Below, piece after piece: positions 1 through 8,640 of a stretch of DNA of 13,386 bases (the stretch's first letter is position 1; each line of letters opens with the position of its first letter). A program made the position numbers and the translations under genes. Under the pieces are notes generated by a model that searched no databases, was not told the origin of the DNA, and worked only from the letters and a program-made list of their open reading frames with translations. Location: NCBI GenBank assembly GCA_947259815.1, contig CAMYNO010000027.1, forward strand, positions 1-13,386, read 5' to 3'. The DNA comes from an uncultured Parvularculaceae bacterium (GTDB lineage Bacteria > Pseudomonadota > Alphaproteobacteria > Caulobacterales > Parvularculaceae).

Positions 1-2899
1 CATTGAGCCGACCGAATTGCTGTGAACGAACGGTCGCCACAAACGGTTCGTTGTTGATGTTTTTGAACTCGGCAAAAACGCGGAACTGATCCGTGATTTT
101 GTATTTCGCCGAAACATCGAGCTGGATGTGATCATCGACGATGCGATCGAGTTCAAACTCATCAGGCCCAATTTCTTCCGAGGCAACACCGATCTCATCG
201 ACAAACTCACCGCGATAGGTCGCCGCAAAACGCAGATCGAACGGACCTTTCTCATAACCGAGAATACCGGTCGCGACATGATCGGACTGTCCCGGCAGAG
301 AAATCTCCCGGCCGTCAACCGTAACGTCGCTGTTCACGTAGGTGTAGTTCGCGCCGATGATGAAGCCATCGAGCAGCCCCGGCAGCATGTCGAGGGGCTG
401 TTGCATGTTCAGTTCAAAACCGAAGAGCGACCCGTCGGAGAGGTTCTCAAAAATATCGAGTTCATCATAGGTGACGCCGTTGAACTCGAAGTCTTCATAC
501 TGGCGCACGGCGATGAAGTCGCTGATGTCCTTGTAGAAAACGCCAACAGAATAAACCGCCTTGTTATCCGGATAATATTCGAGCGACGCATCGAGGTTGT
601 GTGCTTTCTGGCGGTCGAGATTCGGATTGCCGGTCTCGGCGACCAGCCCGTCCTCGCCCTGTTCGACGATCGTGCGCGGCGCGGCCGCTTCGATATTCGG
701 ACGGACGATAGATTTGTAATAACCGAGACGGCCAACGATTTCGTCAGTGAAATCGAAGCGCAGCGCAGCGCTGGGCAGGACATCCGTATAGGAATTAGAA
801 AATGTTTCCGGGTTCAAATAAACTGCGGCATATTCCAACACGGTCTCGTCGTCGCCGCTGTCATATTCAAACTCAAGATCGTCAACCAGAAGCGCGCCGG
901 GCGCTTCCTGCACCGGGATCAGCGTGAACGGATCGGTTCCGGTCACATCGCCGTCGAAATCGTCTTCGAACTCTTGCACCAGAAGCGTCTGGCCAACCGC
1001 GTCATACTCCGTATGCTCAACACGCACGCCAGCAATCACCGACACCATATCGCTGAACTGGCGCTGGAACATGGCGTAGCCGGCAAAGACATCCTCTTGC
1101 GCCGTATAGTTGGCTTCATTGGAGGCAACCGCCGTATCGAAGTCATTCAGCTCAAAAAGAGACTCATTGGCGAAGAAGAAATCGCGCACGAGGGCGGTAT
1201 TGGGAACCGGATTGATGCGGTCAAGATCATACTCAACGTCGCTCATGAAATCGGTCAGGAGAAGATCGTCGCCGTCGAAACCGTCATAGACCTGAATGGT
1301 AGCATCGTAGAATTTTTCGCGCAGGCGAATCTTGCCGCCGGTCTTGAAGTAGCCTGGCGCCCCGAAGAGATCGAGATCGTATTTCAAATTGGCTGCAATC
1401 GCGAATTCTTCGTCCTCGGTAACGCCATTGGTGCGCTCAAGTTCGTCGAATTCATAATTGTCAGGATTGAAATATTCCGCTTCCGCCGCTGCATCCGGAA
1501 ATGCGAGAGACGGAAGGATCTGGTCCGCCACATCAACGCCAAAAATTCCTTCTTCAAATTCCCCGCGGAATGCAGTGTCCAGACGTTCCGGCTCTTTTTC
1601 GTCAGCAAACGAATAAGACGCGAAGATATCGAAATAGACGGGGCCGCTTTCGAACTCGGCGCCGCCAACGATTGACCAGATTGTCTGCTCTTCCAGGCGA
1701 TCCTTGATATCGCGATCGACCTCGAATGGGTCATCCGCCGCAGCATCGACATTCACAACCGTGCCGTTGACGCTGTCAAAATCCGGGTCGCCGAACTTGT
1801 TTTCAACCCGAGAGCGGGATTCCTGATCGGAAAAGTCAGAGTAAATGCCGTGTGCGTAGAGCAGCAGGCTGTCGGTCGCCTGAAAATCGAGGTTCAGCGA
1901 GGCCGAAAGACGCTCACGCGTGATCTGGTAATCACGAAATTCCAGCTCTTCCGGATATGGCAGGGCTTCGTCGAGAACCCAATCCGGCCCGTCAACTTCC
2001 TTGTTTTCCGAACCGAACTTGCGTTGTTGCCACGCGACCGAACCGGCAACGCCAAGGCGGCCGTCCATAATATTGTTGGCGAAGACGCCGGAATAGCGAT
2101 GGCTCAATTCGTCAACCTGATTGGTGTAAATGCCGGCGGCTTTGAGCTTCAAGAGAAGGTTTTTTTGATCGAGACCCGACAGGGTTGTAATTTCAACATT
2201 GCCGCCGATGGAATCGCCATCAACATCAGGAGTAAGCGTTTTGGTGATCGTGACCGAAGAAAGAATATCGCTGTCGATAACGTCCAGCGGCACCTGACGC
2301 GCATCAGCTTCCGGCGAAGGAAGGCGAATGCCGTTGATGGTGGAACTGACAAAATTCGGATTTGCGCCGCGGATCGAAACGAACCGGCCTTCGCCCTGAT
2401 CGTTCTGAATATTGACGCCAGGTGCGCGACGGGCGGCTTCGGCAACGTTTTCGTCCGGCAACTGGCCGATAGCATCGGCGGAGAGAACCGTAATCACGCG
2501 GTCGGAAGATTTCTGCTGGCTGAGCGCAGAATTAAGCGCGCCGCGCTGACCGATGACGAGAATGTTATCGACGAGCGCAAGATTGTCACCGAGGGAAAAA
2601 TCCCGCCGGGCAACCGCATCACTGGAAGGAACATTCACCGTCGCGGTCGCCTCTTCTGCGCCGACATACGTTACCCGAAGCGTGTAATCACCCGCCGGCA
2701 CGGCTGCAAAACGATACTCACCCGCGCGGTTCGTCCTCGCGGCGGCGCCGGTTTCAACGATACGAACAAGCGCACCATCGAGCGAAATCGCGCCAGTTCC
2801 GTCACTGACGCGCCCTTCAATGACGCCAGCGAGCGCCGGCGACGCAGAAACGATTACACCTGCCGCAATCGCAGTCGTTTGCAGAAACTTTTTGATCAT
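1..2899 (-). CDS. TonB-dependent outer-membrane receptor, Caulobacter/Xanthomonas type (C-terminus cut by window edge)
   Basis: The frame is open without a stop for 966 codons from the ATG at 2899 to the window edge. Residues 1-24 are a signal peptide (MIKKF start, cleavage after PALA). Residues about 25-104 look like a carboxypeptidase-regulatory-like beta domain (GEYRFAAVPAGDYTLRV). A Ton-box-like stretch, DNILVIGQR, lies at 111-119. The plug domain covers about 130-240, with QLPDENVAEAARRAPGV (146-161), RFVSIRGANPNF and GDSIGGNVEI, the style of the TIGR01782 family. The rest is the beta-barrel. Near the end, FKNINNEPFVA (945-955) is the usual penultimate-strand motif, so about 20-30 residues are missing. 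Family members import siderophores, cobalamin or glycans using TonB energy; the substrate here cannot be read from sequence and no adjacent ferric-uptake or glycan gene helps. Residues 641-690 form an unusually acidic loop. A GGGGA Shine-Dalgarno-like sequence precedes the start. Confidence 0.95.
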   Translation of the reverse strand, partial: MIKKFLQTTAIAAGVIVSASPALAGVIEGRVSDGTGAISLDGALVRIVETGAAARTNRAGEYRFAAVPAGDYTLRVTYVGAEEATATVNVPSSDAVARRDFSLGDNLALVDNILVIGQRGALNSALSQQKSSDRVITVLSADAIGQLPDENVAEAARRAPGVNIQNDQGEGRFVSIRGANPNFVSSTINGIRLPSPEADARQVPLDVIDSDILSSVTITKTLTPDVDGDSIGGNVEITTLSGLDQKNLLLKLKAAGIYTNQVDELSHRYSGVFANNIMDGRLGVAGSVAWQQRKFGSENKEVDGPDWVLDEALPYPEELEFRDYQITRERLSASLNLDFQATDSLLLYAHGIYSDFSDQESRSRVENKFGDPDFDSVNGTVVNVDAAADDPFEVDRDIKDRLEEQTIWSIVGGAEFESGPVYFDIFASYSFADEKEPERLDTAFRGEFEEGIFGVDVADQILPSLAFPDAAAEAEYFNPDNYEFDELERTNGVTEDEEFAIAANLKYDLDLFGAPGYFKTGGKIRLREKFYDATIQVYDGFDGDDLLLTDFMSDVEYDLDRINPVPNTALVRDFFFANESLFELNDFDTAVASNEANYTAQEDVFAGYAMFQRQFSDMVSVIAGVRVEHTEYDAVGQTLLVQEFEDDFDGDVTGTDPFTLIPVQEAPGALLVDDLEFEYDSGDDETVLEYAAVYLNPETFSNSYTDVLPSAALRFDFTDEIVGRLGYYKSIVRPNIEAAAPRTIVEQGEDGLVAETGNPNLDRQKAHNLDASLEYYPDNKAVYSVGVFYKDISDFIAVRQYEDFEFNGVTYDELDIFENLSDGSLFGFELNMQQPLDMLPGLLDGFIIGANYTYVNSDVTVDGREISLPGQSDHVATGILGYEKGPFDLRFAATYRGEFVDEIGVASEEIGPDEFELDRIVDDHIQLDVSAKYKITDQFRVFAEFKNINNEPFVATVRSQQFGRLN

Positions 2900-3012
2900 C
2901 GGTATCCCCACCCAAGATTTACCGGTGGAGCGGATGCGCGCCAAATGTGAACGGCGCATTGCAGACTTGTGACAGCTATATGAAAGTTTGCAGCAGCAGC
3001 ATGGGGAAAATT

Positions 3013-3711
3013 TTATCCCATACCGCCAACGCCATCACGTCCGGCATGTGCGGCTTTGTCTTTCACTCTGGTTGTCAGCGCGAGGGTAATCCAGGCGCCG
3101 TGGAACAATACGCCAAACAAAAACACGAGAACGCCGGGAACCGGGCCCAGCGCCATACGCGCAAAAAGTTCGCCCACGGATGAAAGCGGCGTCGGATGAA
3201 TGACGATCTTTCCAATATAAGCGAGCGCCTGGAATGAAAAAATCCACATATAGTTACGGCGTATGCGTCGCCCCGCCGCACGCCAGAAACCGATATGATA
3301 TTGCGGCGTCAGATAGTCGCGCGCGAGAACGTCTTGCCATTCGCCGGGGTCCGGGTGACTCGTTCGCAGCAGCATCGGCGCATAGAATTTCGTTTCGATC
3401 CATCGCGCCCGCGCCCGCCAGACGTTGAAGTAGCGATAGCGCCGCGCCTCAAGAATGAGAAACATGACAATCAAAACCCCCACCAGCAACAATGGCAGAG
3501 CCGAAGCCGTGGGGCTCGCATAGGCGATCGACAGGGCGATCCCGAGCGTCACCACCGACCAGTTTGTCGTGGTATCGAGCCGCGTGCGCCAGATCGTCGA
3601 ACGATAGACCTCGCCGCGATAAAGATGCGCAAGCGCGCCGATAGCCGACCCGTCAAACGTATTGCCGGTGCCGCCGGGGGGCGTTTCCCATTCATTCCAG
3701 TCGTCAGTCAT
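3013..3711 (-). CDS. DUF2270 family integral membrane protein
   Basis: The product has 232 residues starting at ATG 3711. The stretch LYRGEVYRSTIWRTRLD (30-46), followed by TTNWSV and, after two membrane segments, by EARRYRYFNVWRARARWIE (88-106), matches the conserved core of DUF2270 as I know it. Four hydrophobic segments are visible at about 49-66, 70-88, 154-170 and 190-212. The soluble loop between the second and third (about 89-150) is rich in Arg and aromatic residues. The family is found in bacteria and archaea and has no established function. The gene ends 113 bases upstream of the TonB receptor on the same strand, and no terminator is obvious between them, so readthrough is possible. 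It is divergent from the MATE exporter across 88 bases. No strong ribosome-binding site precedes the ATG. The family call is from memory of the motif. Confidence 0.8.
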   Translation of the reverse strand: MTDDWNEWETPPGGTGNTFDGSAIGALAHLYRGEVYRSTIWRTRLDTTTNWSVVTLGIALSIAYASPTASALPLLLVGVLIVMFLILEARRYRYFNVWRARARWIETKFYAPMLLRTSHPDPGEWQDVLARDYLTPQYHIGFWRAAGRRIRRNYMWIFSFQALAYIGKIVIHPTPLSSVGELFARMALGPVPGVLVFLFGVLFHGAWITLALTTRVKDKAAHAGRDGVGGMG

Positions 3712-3799
3712 TTACCGGTTAGTCTCGCCCTGCTCGCCGTCAACCGCAAGGCGCGTGACAGCGCTAGCCGACGCGGTTAAGCGATGTTCCGAGAGAACA

Positions 3800-5173
3800 A
3801 TGGCCAATCAAACCACGCCGAAGGCGTCAACATCCATTAGCTACAGGCGGATCTTTGCGTTGGCCTGGCCCGCATCCGTCGCCTCGTCGGTGACGCCGCT
3901 GCTGGGCGCTGTGGACGTCTGGGCGCTTGCCCATTCGTCGCGGCCGTTAGACGTCGCCGCAATCGGGCTCGGCTCGGTTATCTTCTCACTCGCCTATTGG
4001 AGCTTCGGCTTCATCCGCATGAGCGTCGCCGGCCTGACGGCGCAGGCCGCCGGCAGCGAGGACGAGGTGGAAGCCCGCGCAGCGCTTATTCGGGGCGCCG
4101 TCATTGGCGCCGGCATTGGCCTCGCGCTTGTCATTTTGCAATTTCCCATCGGTTATTTTGCTTTCGAGGCCATGCGCGTTGGATCGGGGGCATCGCCGGA
4201 TACATTTGCATCGGCGCAAACTTACTTTGCCATTCGCATCTGGGGGGCGCCCTTCGTCCTCGCCTCATATGCAGCCTTCGGATGGTTTTCCGCACGCGAG
4301 CGAACAGACTATCTTATGATCGTCAGCGTCGCGATCACGGTTTTAAACATAGGTCTCGATTATATCTTTGTCGTCCATTTCAACTGGGGCGCAGCGGGGG
4401 TCGCCGCCGGCACGCTCATTGCGGAAATTTTCGGTTTCTTCGCCTGCCTGCTTTTCATCGCAATCGTTCTTATCCGCAATGGCGGAATAAAGTCTCATTG
4501 GCGCTTTAACGAACTCTGGTCAGCCAGACAGGTCCGCAGAACAATTTCGATCAACCGCGACATTTTCATTCGCACCGTTTTGCTCGCCTTTTGTTTTGCC
4601 TGGTTTATTCAGCGATCAGGGGCGTTTGGCGATGTCGCGCTTGCCGCCAACCAGACGCTGTTGCAGCTCTTTTTGTTTACCGGTCTTGCCTTGGACGGCA
4701 CGGCAATCGCGGCGGAAACGCTGGTCGGTCAGGCGCTCGGCGCCAAAGATCGGCGCGGCGGCGGCCAGCGTTACGACAGCGCCGTCAGGCGGACTTTCGA
4801 ACTGGCCGGCATTGCGGCGCTATTATTCACATTCTTTTACTGGCTCGCCGGCGACGCCCTGATCGCGCTTTTAACGCCTGCAGGCGACTTGCGCGAGGCC
4901 ACCAGAACATACATGCCCTGGGTTATCATCAGCCCCCTGATCGTTGTTGCCGGGTTTCAACTTGACGGCGTCTTCATCGGCGCAACAAGGGCGAAGGAAA
5001 TGCGCAACTCCATGATCGTTTCGACCGCAATTTTCTTGCCGGCGTCTTTATGGGCGGGCGCAGCTTTTGGAAATCATGGCCTGTGGGCCGTGTTTTCAAT
5101 CTTTTTCATCCTTCGGGCATTGACCCTCTTGGTATATTTGCCACGCCTTCGCGCGAGCTTTTCCGAGCCTTAG
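3800..5173 (+). CDS. MATE family efflux transporter, DinF-like
   Basis: The product has 457 residues starting at the ATG at 3800, which has GAGAG just upstream. The frame stays open further upstream to 3662, but that part overlaps DUF2270 on the other strand and reads as low-complexity shadow, so the internal Met is chosen. The protein is hydrophobic with about 12 membrane segments. It opens with RIFALAWPASVASSVTPLLG (17-36), typical of MATE N-termini. The DinF-type signatures are LDGTAIAAETLVGQALGAKD (298-317) and FQLDGVFIGATRAKEMRNSM (386-405). MATE proteins export cationic drugs or metabolites in exchange for H+ or Na+; the substrate is not predictable here. The stop codon overlaps the pyrD stop on the opposite strand by 4 bases, leaving no room for a dedicated terminator. 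Confidence 0.93.
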   Translation: MANQTTPKASTSISYRRIFALAWPASVASSVTPLLGAVDVWALAHSSRPLDVAAIGLGSVIFSLAYWSFGFIRMSVAGLTAQAAGSEDEVEARAALIRGAVIGAGIGLALVILQFPIGYFAFEAMRVGSGASPDTFASAQTYFAIRIWGAPFVLASYAAFGWFSARERTDYLMIVSVAITVLNIGLDYIFVVHFNWGAAGVAAGTLIAEIFGFFACLLFIAIVLIRNGGIKSHWRFNELWSARQVRRTISINRDIFIRTVLLAFCFAWFIQRSGAFGDVALAANQTLLQLFLFTGLALDGTAIAAETLVGQALGAKDRRGGGQRYDSAVRRTFELAGIAALLFTFFYWLAGDALIALLTPAGDLREATRTYMPWVIISPLIVVAGFQLDGVFIGATRAKEMRNSMIVSTAIFLPASLWAGAAFGNHGLWAVFSIFFILRALTLLVYLPRLRASFSEP

Positions 5174-6228
5174 CGGTGCGCAGCGCCGACAGCATCGGCA
5201 ATGGTTTCAAATCCATCCGCATCAAGCATCGCGGGCAAGGCGCGAAGAATTCGCGACGGCAGGCCCGGCCCCTCAAACACCATGGCGGTGTAGAGCTGCA
5301 CCAGAGACGCGCCGGCCAGTATTTTCTCGTAAGCATCGCGCGCGCTGGCAACGCCGCCAACACCGATCAGCGGAATTTCAGCGCCGAGTTCAGCATGAAA
5401 TTCATGCAACAACCGCGTCGATGGCGCGAACAGGGGCTTCCCTGAAAGCCCGCCAGCCTCACCGGAACGCGCACTGCGCAGCGCGTCAGAGCGTTCAATC
5501 GTCGTGTTGGAAACGATCAGCGCGTCAAGCGAGAGTTCTTTTGCTATCGCCGTGATGTCCGCCTTGTCAGCATCGGCGAGGTCCGGCGCAATCTTCAGAA
5601 AGACCGGAACGCCCACAGCGCTATCGTCGCGCACAGCGAGCACACGCTGCATCAGGTCGCTGAGTGCGGCCTTGTCCTGCAAGGCGCGAAGCCCCGGCGT
5701 ATTCGGCGACGAGATATTGACCGTATAGAAATCAACGAGACCAGCGAGCGCGCGAACACCCTGCTCATAATCGGCAACGCGGTCATCGCTGTCCTTGTTG
5801 GCGCCAAGATTGACGCCGACAATACCCTTGCGCCGTCGCCGCTTCAGCCGCCGCGCGATTACGTCAAGACCGTCATTGTTAAATCCATAACGGTTGATGA
5901 CGGCTGCGTCTTTCCACAGGCGAAAAACCCGCGGCCTTGGATTGCCGAATTGCGGGCGCGGCGTAACCGCGCCAACCTCGACAAAACCGAAACCAAGATC
6001 GAGCATGGCGCCGGGCGCCTCGGCATTCTTGTCGAAACCGGCCGCAAGCCCCAGCGGATTTGGAAAGTCGATACCGGCAACGCGGATCGCCAGGCGCGGC
6101 TCGCGGATACAGACCTTCGGCCCAAGCCCGGTTTTCAGCATGCGGATTGTCATGCGATGCGCCGTTTCCGCATCAAGGCCGGTGATGGCGCGGGACGCTA
6201 TATCCGCCGCGAACAAGGGCGCCTTCAC
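5170..6228 (-). CDS. pyrD: Dihydroorotate dehydrogenase (quinone), class 2
   Basis: The 352-residue product catalyses the fourth step of de novo pyrimidine synthesis, oxidising dihydroorotate to orotate with FMN and passing electrons to membrane quinone. Visible motifs are PNPLGLAAGFDKNAE (56-70), the active-site loop NISSPNTPGLR (171-181) with the catalytic serine typical of class 2, KIAPD (212-216), SNTT (240-243), GLSGKPL (260-266) and the FMN-phosphate loop GVGGV (289-293). The N-terminal helical stretch (about 1-40) is the class 2 membrane-association extension. The start is a GTG whose last two bases plus the next A form the TGA stop of the upstream DUF952 gene (GTGA overlap), indicating translational coupling. 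The length is normal for the family. Confidence 0.97.
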   Translation of the reverse strand: MKAPLFAADIASRAITGLDAETAHRMTIRMLKTGLGPKVCIREPRLAIRVAGIDFPNPLGLAAGFDKNAEAPGAMLDLGFGFVEVGAVTPRPQFGNPRPRVFRLWKDAAVINRYGFNNDGLDVIARRLKRRRRKGIVGVNLGANKDSDDRVADYEQGVRALAGLVDFYTVNISSPNTPGLRALQDKAALSDLMQRVLAVRDDSAVGVPVFLKIAPDLADADKADITAIAKELSLDALIVSNTTIERSDALRSARSGEAGGLSGKPLFAPSTRLLHEFHAELGAEIPLIGVGGVASARDAYEKILAGASLVQLYTAMVFEGPGLPSRILRALPAMLDADGFETIADAVGAAHR

Positions 6229-6578
6229 GCGTCGTCCCCGAACTGAAAGCCATCGCTATTGGCGATGAGACGAATTGCACGCGCAATGTCTTCCAGCTTC
6301 AGCGGACCATAAAGATGAGGAAATTCTTCGCCGCGTTTTGGCGCAAGCTCGAACTTTACTTCACCGGAAACCGACGACAGCGGTATTTCAAGGGCGACTA
6401 AATCATCCGCCCCGGCGAAATGCAGATTGGCGGTTTCCAGAACCTGCGCCCGCGTTGAAAGATGCATATAACCGTCGCGCTCATCAATATCGCGCAAGGG
6501 CGCCAGCCCGGTCTTCCGGGTCGTCGCCCATTCCGCCCCTGTCGCGAGGCGATAAACATGGTCATGGCTTTGTGTCAT
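6225..6578 (-). CDS. DUF952 family protein, coupled upstream of pyrD
   Basis: This is a 117-residue soluble protein starting MTQSHDHVYRL at ATG 6578. The same frame extends upstream to 6656, but that extension lacks a ribosome-binding site and does not resemble the family, whose members begin close to the xxYR/K segment. Family motifs are DGYMHLST (35-42) and FPHLYGPL (86-93), which correspond to the DGFIHLS and FPHxYGPL signatures of DUF952. The family has no firmly established biochemical role. The stop overlaps the pyrD start by 4 bases (GTGA), so the two are co-transcribed and probably co-translated. I recall the same adjacency in other alphaproteobacteria but could not check it. The start is divergent from the DASS transporter with a 93-base gap. 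Only a weak Shine-Dalgarno sequence is visible. Confidence 0.88.
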   Translation of the reverse strand: MTQSHDHVYRLATGAEWATTRKTGLAPLRDIDERDGYMHLSTRAQVLETANLHFAGADDLVALEIPLSSVSGEVKFELAPKRGEEFPHLYGPLKLEDIARAIRLIANSDGFQFGDDA

Positions 6579-6671
6579 GGCAAAACGGCCTAGCCCGGCC
6601 CGCTCGCCCCGTCCAGATCGCGCGCTGTCAATCTGGACATCGCGGGCCAACCCCATTCTGATGCGCCGGCT

Positions 6672-8048
6672 ATGAAACCTACTCGCATTCTTCTTGGCCT
6701 CGCCGCCGCCGCCATCGCTGGCCTGATCGCACAGATCAATGGTCTCGACACACCAATCATATGGACCATCGCGATCACCACGCTCACCGCTTTCTGGTGG
6801 ATGACCGAAGCGCTGCCGATCCCGGCAACCTCGCTCGTACCCTTTGCGCTATTTCCCCTTGCCGGCGTGCTCGACCAGCGCGAAGCGGCGTCGGCCCTTG
6901 GCTCCTATGTCATCGTCCTCCTGATGGCGACATTCATGTTGTCCAAGGCCTTGTCGAAATCCGGACTGCATGAACGGCTCGCCCTTTATATGATCGACGC
7001 CTTTGGCGCCGGCGGGCGGCGCCTGGTGCTCGGCTTCATGGTCGCCGCCGCCATTCTTTCCATGTGGATATCGAATACGGCGACAACACTCATGCTGGCG
7101 ACAATGGCGCTCGCCATTCTTTCGCGTACGGATAATACCGGTGGCGCTGAGAAGCTCGGCGTGCCGCTTTTGCTTGGCATCGCCTATGCGGCGTCGCTGG
7201 GCGGCACGGCGACATTGATCGGAACGCCGCCTAACCTCATCTTCGCGGAGAGCTATCTCAAAGCGACGGGTGAAGAGTTTACTTTCGTGCGCTGGATGTC
7301 GACCGGCGTTCCCATTGTCGCCCTCGGCGTGCCGGTCATATGGCTGTGGCTTACGCGTTCCCTGAAAGGGGTAACGGCGCCCGCCCTGCGCGAACCCGGC
7401 CCATGGCGAAAGGATGAAGCGCGCACCATGGTCGTCTTCGCCATCGCCATCGCTCTGTGGGTGACGCGCACAGAACCTTTTGGCGGCTGGGCCGGCGCAC
7501 TGGGCGTGGAACTGGCGGGGGATTCAACCGTCGCCGTTTTCGCCGTCATCTTGATGTTTCTGGTTCCCAACGGCAAAGGCGGCGCCCTTCTCGACTGGGA
7601 AACCGCAACGGACATTCCCTGGGGCATGCTTTTATTGTTCGCCGGCGGCATCTGCATCGCCACGGCGTTCCGGGCGAGCGGGCTGGACCAAATCATTGGC
7701 GACAGCCTGGCCGGTCTCGCCGGGTTGCCGATTTTCGTAATGATGCTGGGTCTGTGTTTAAGTGTGACTTTCCTGACCGAAATGACGTCGAACACGGCGA
7801 CAGCGAATCTGTTGATGCCAATTCTCGCCGCCATTGCTGCGGGGACAGGCCTTGCGCCGGAAATGCTGATGATACCCGCTGTGATATCTGCGTCCTGCGC
7901 CTTCATGCTGCCGGTTGCCACCGCGCCGAATGCCATCATTTACGGCACGGGACGCATCTCCATCGCCCGCATGGCGCGCGAAGGCGTCATGCTCAACGTC
8001 ATCATCGCATTGATCGTTTCGACGATGTGCTGGCTGCTGCTGAGTTAA
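6672..8048 (+). CDS. DASS (SLC13/CitT-type) anion symporter
   Basis: This 458-residue polytopic membrane protein carries the two inverted-repeat substrate/sodium signatures of the divalent anion:sodium symporter family. These are ISNTATT (133-139, SNT at 134-136) and TSNTATANL (372-380, SNT at 373-375). Each is followed in its half by a conserved Pro/Asn stretch, GTPPNLIF (184-191) and LPVATAPNAIIYGTG (413-427). The tandem arrangement reflects the two-fold pseudo-symmetry seen in VcINDY. Members take up succinate, malate, fumarate or citrate, and some take sulfate or phosphate; the exact substrate is inference only, with dicarboxylates most likely. No clear Shine-Dalgarno sequence precedes the ATG. 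The gene ends 3 bases from the convergent TerB-like gene. Confidence 0.93.
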   Translation: MKPTRILLGLAAAAIAGLIAQINGLDTPIIWTIAITTLTAFWWMTEALPIPATSLVPFALFPLAGVLDQREAASALGSYVIVLLMATFMLSKALSKSGLHERLALYMIDAFGAGGRRLVLGFMVAAAILSMWISNTATTLMLATMALAILSRTDNTGGAEKLGVPLLLGIAYAASLGGTATLIGTPPNLIFAESYLKATGEEFTFVRWMSTGVPIVALGVPVIWLWLTRSLKGVTAPALREPGPWRKDEARTMVVFAIAIALWVTRTEPFGGWAGALGVELAGDSTVAVFAVILMFLVPNGKGGALLDWETATDIPWGMLLLFAGGICIATAFRASGLDQIIGDSLAGLAGLPIFVMMLGLCLSVTFLTEMTSNTATANLLMPILAAIAAGTGLAPEMLMIPAVISASCAFMLPVATAPNAIIYGTGRISIARMAREGVMLNVIIALIVSTMCWLLLS

Positions 8049-8051
8049 GAC

Positions 8052-8486
8052 TTAACCCGTTCCGTCAACCGTCATATGCCGGGCGCGGGCCGAGCGTTCG
8101 ATAGCCTGCGCACCATCATCGGGAACGCTAAGGGCGTTGCGGATAAGCTCAAGGACGCGGATTTCGGTGACATCAAGGTTTTCATCCGCCGTGACCACAT
8201 CGACAACCGCCGAATAGGCCGTCTCGCACAAATGAGGGGGCAGCGATGCCGAGGCCGACTCAAGCACCTTGTGCAGCCCGCCTTCCGACGCCATCAACGC
8301 GCCGCAAGCCTCGGCGGTTTTGACCAGTTCCGTTTCGTCCGCTTCGGAAAAGACCGGAAATGATCGCACGACACGGCCAATGGTCCGCAATTCTGCGTCA
8401 TTTATCGCGCCATCGGACGCGGAGGTCATAACCATCAGATAGATTATCGCCTCTTGAGGGGTCAGCGCGGGCGCGACTTCGGCCAT
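8052..8486 (-). CDS. TerB-like (TerB/DjlA N-terminal domain superfamily) protein
   Basis: The product is a 144-residue, mostly helical acidic protein starting MAEVAPALTPQEA at ATG 8486. A GGAG lies at a suitable distance upstream. The frame is open further upstream to 8771, but that part overlaps MarC on the opposite strand, so the shorter start is used. Two metal-binding-like repeats typical of the TerB fold are visible: ASDGAINDAELRTI (23-36) and TADENLDVTEIRVLELI (99-115), each an acidic turn followed by a helix with a conserved Glu. TerB-fold proteins are linked to tellurite resistance and to membrane-associated stress complexes. No other ter gene (terA, C, D, E, Z) is in the window, so a tellurite role should not be assumed. 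It is convergent with the DASS symporter and divergent from marC across 154 bases. Confidence 0.75.
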   Translation of the reverse strand: MAEVAPALTPQEAIIYLMVMTSASDGAINDAELRTIGRVVRSFPVFSEADETELVKTAEACGALMASEGGLHKVLESASASLPPHLCETAYSAVVDVVTADENLDVTEIRVLELIRNALSVPDDGAQAIERSARARHMTVDGTG

Positions 8487-8640
8487 GGGGTGCTCCAGAC
8501 TGGATTGTTTGTGGTCGCGGACCCTAGCCGCGCGCTGTGATTCCGGCAACACTTGGCGCGGTGAACGTGTCGCAGGGCGGCGGCCCTTGCGAAAAGGCGG
8601 GCAATCGGTCAGATGCGCGCAAAATTCAGGGTAGAAAACT

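Noticed and set aside
128..1675. 515-codon plus-strand open frame opposite the TonB receptor
   Set aside because: The minus strand encodes a continuous, family-typical receptor across the whole stretch. The plus-strand protein has no recognisable domain and is a shadow created by codon bias.
1850..2950. 366-codon plus-strand open frame opposite the receptor N-terminus
   Set aside because: It covers the receptor's signal peptide, regulatory-like domain and plug on the other strand, and its product is Arg-rich with no motif.
2984..3000. CAG/GCA triplet run upstream of the TonB receptor as another PhaR-like site
   Set aside because: The TGC-N4-GCA match arises from a short trinucleotide repeat and is isolated, so it is most likely chance.
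3662..3799. 46-codon N-terminal extension of the MATE gene
   Set aside because: It overlaps the DUF2270 start on the opposite strand, does not resemble MATE N-termini, and the ATG at 3800 has a ribosome-binding site.
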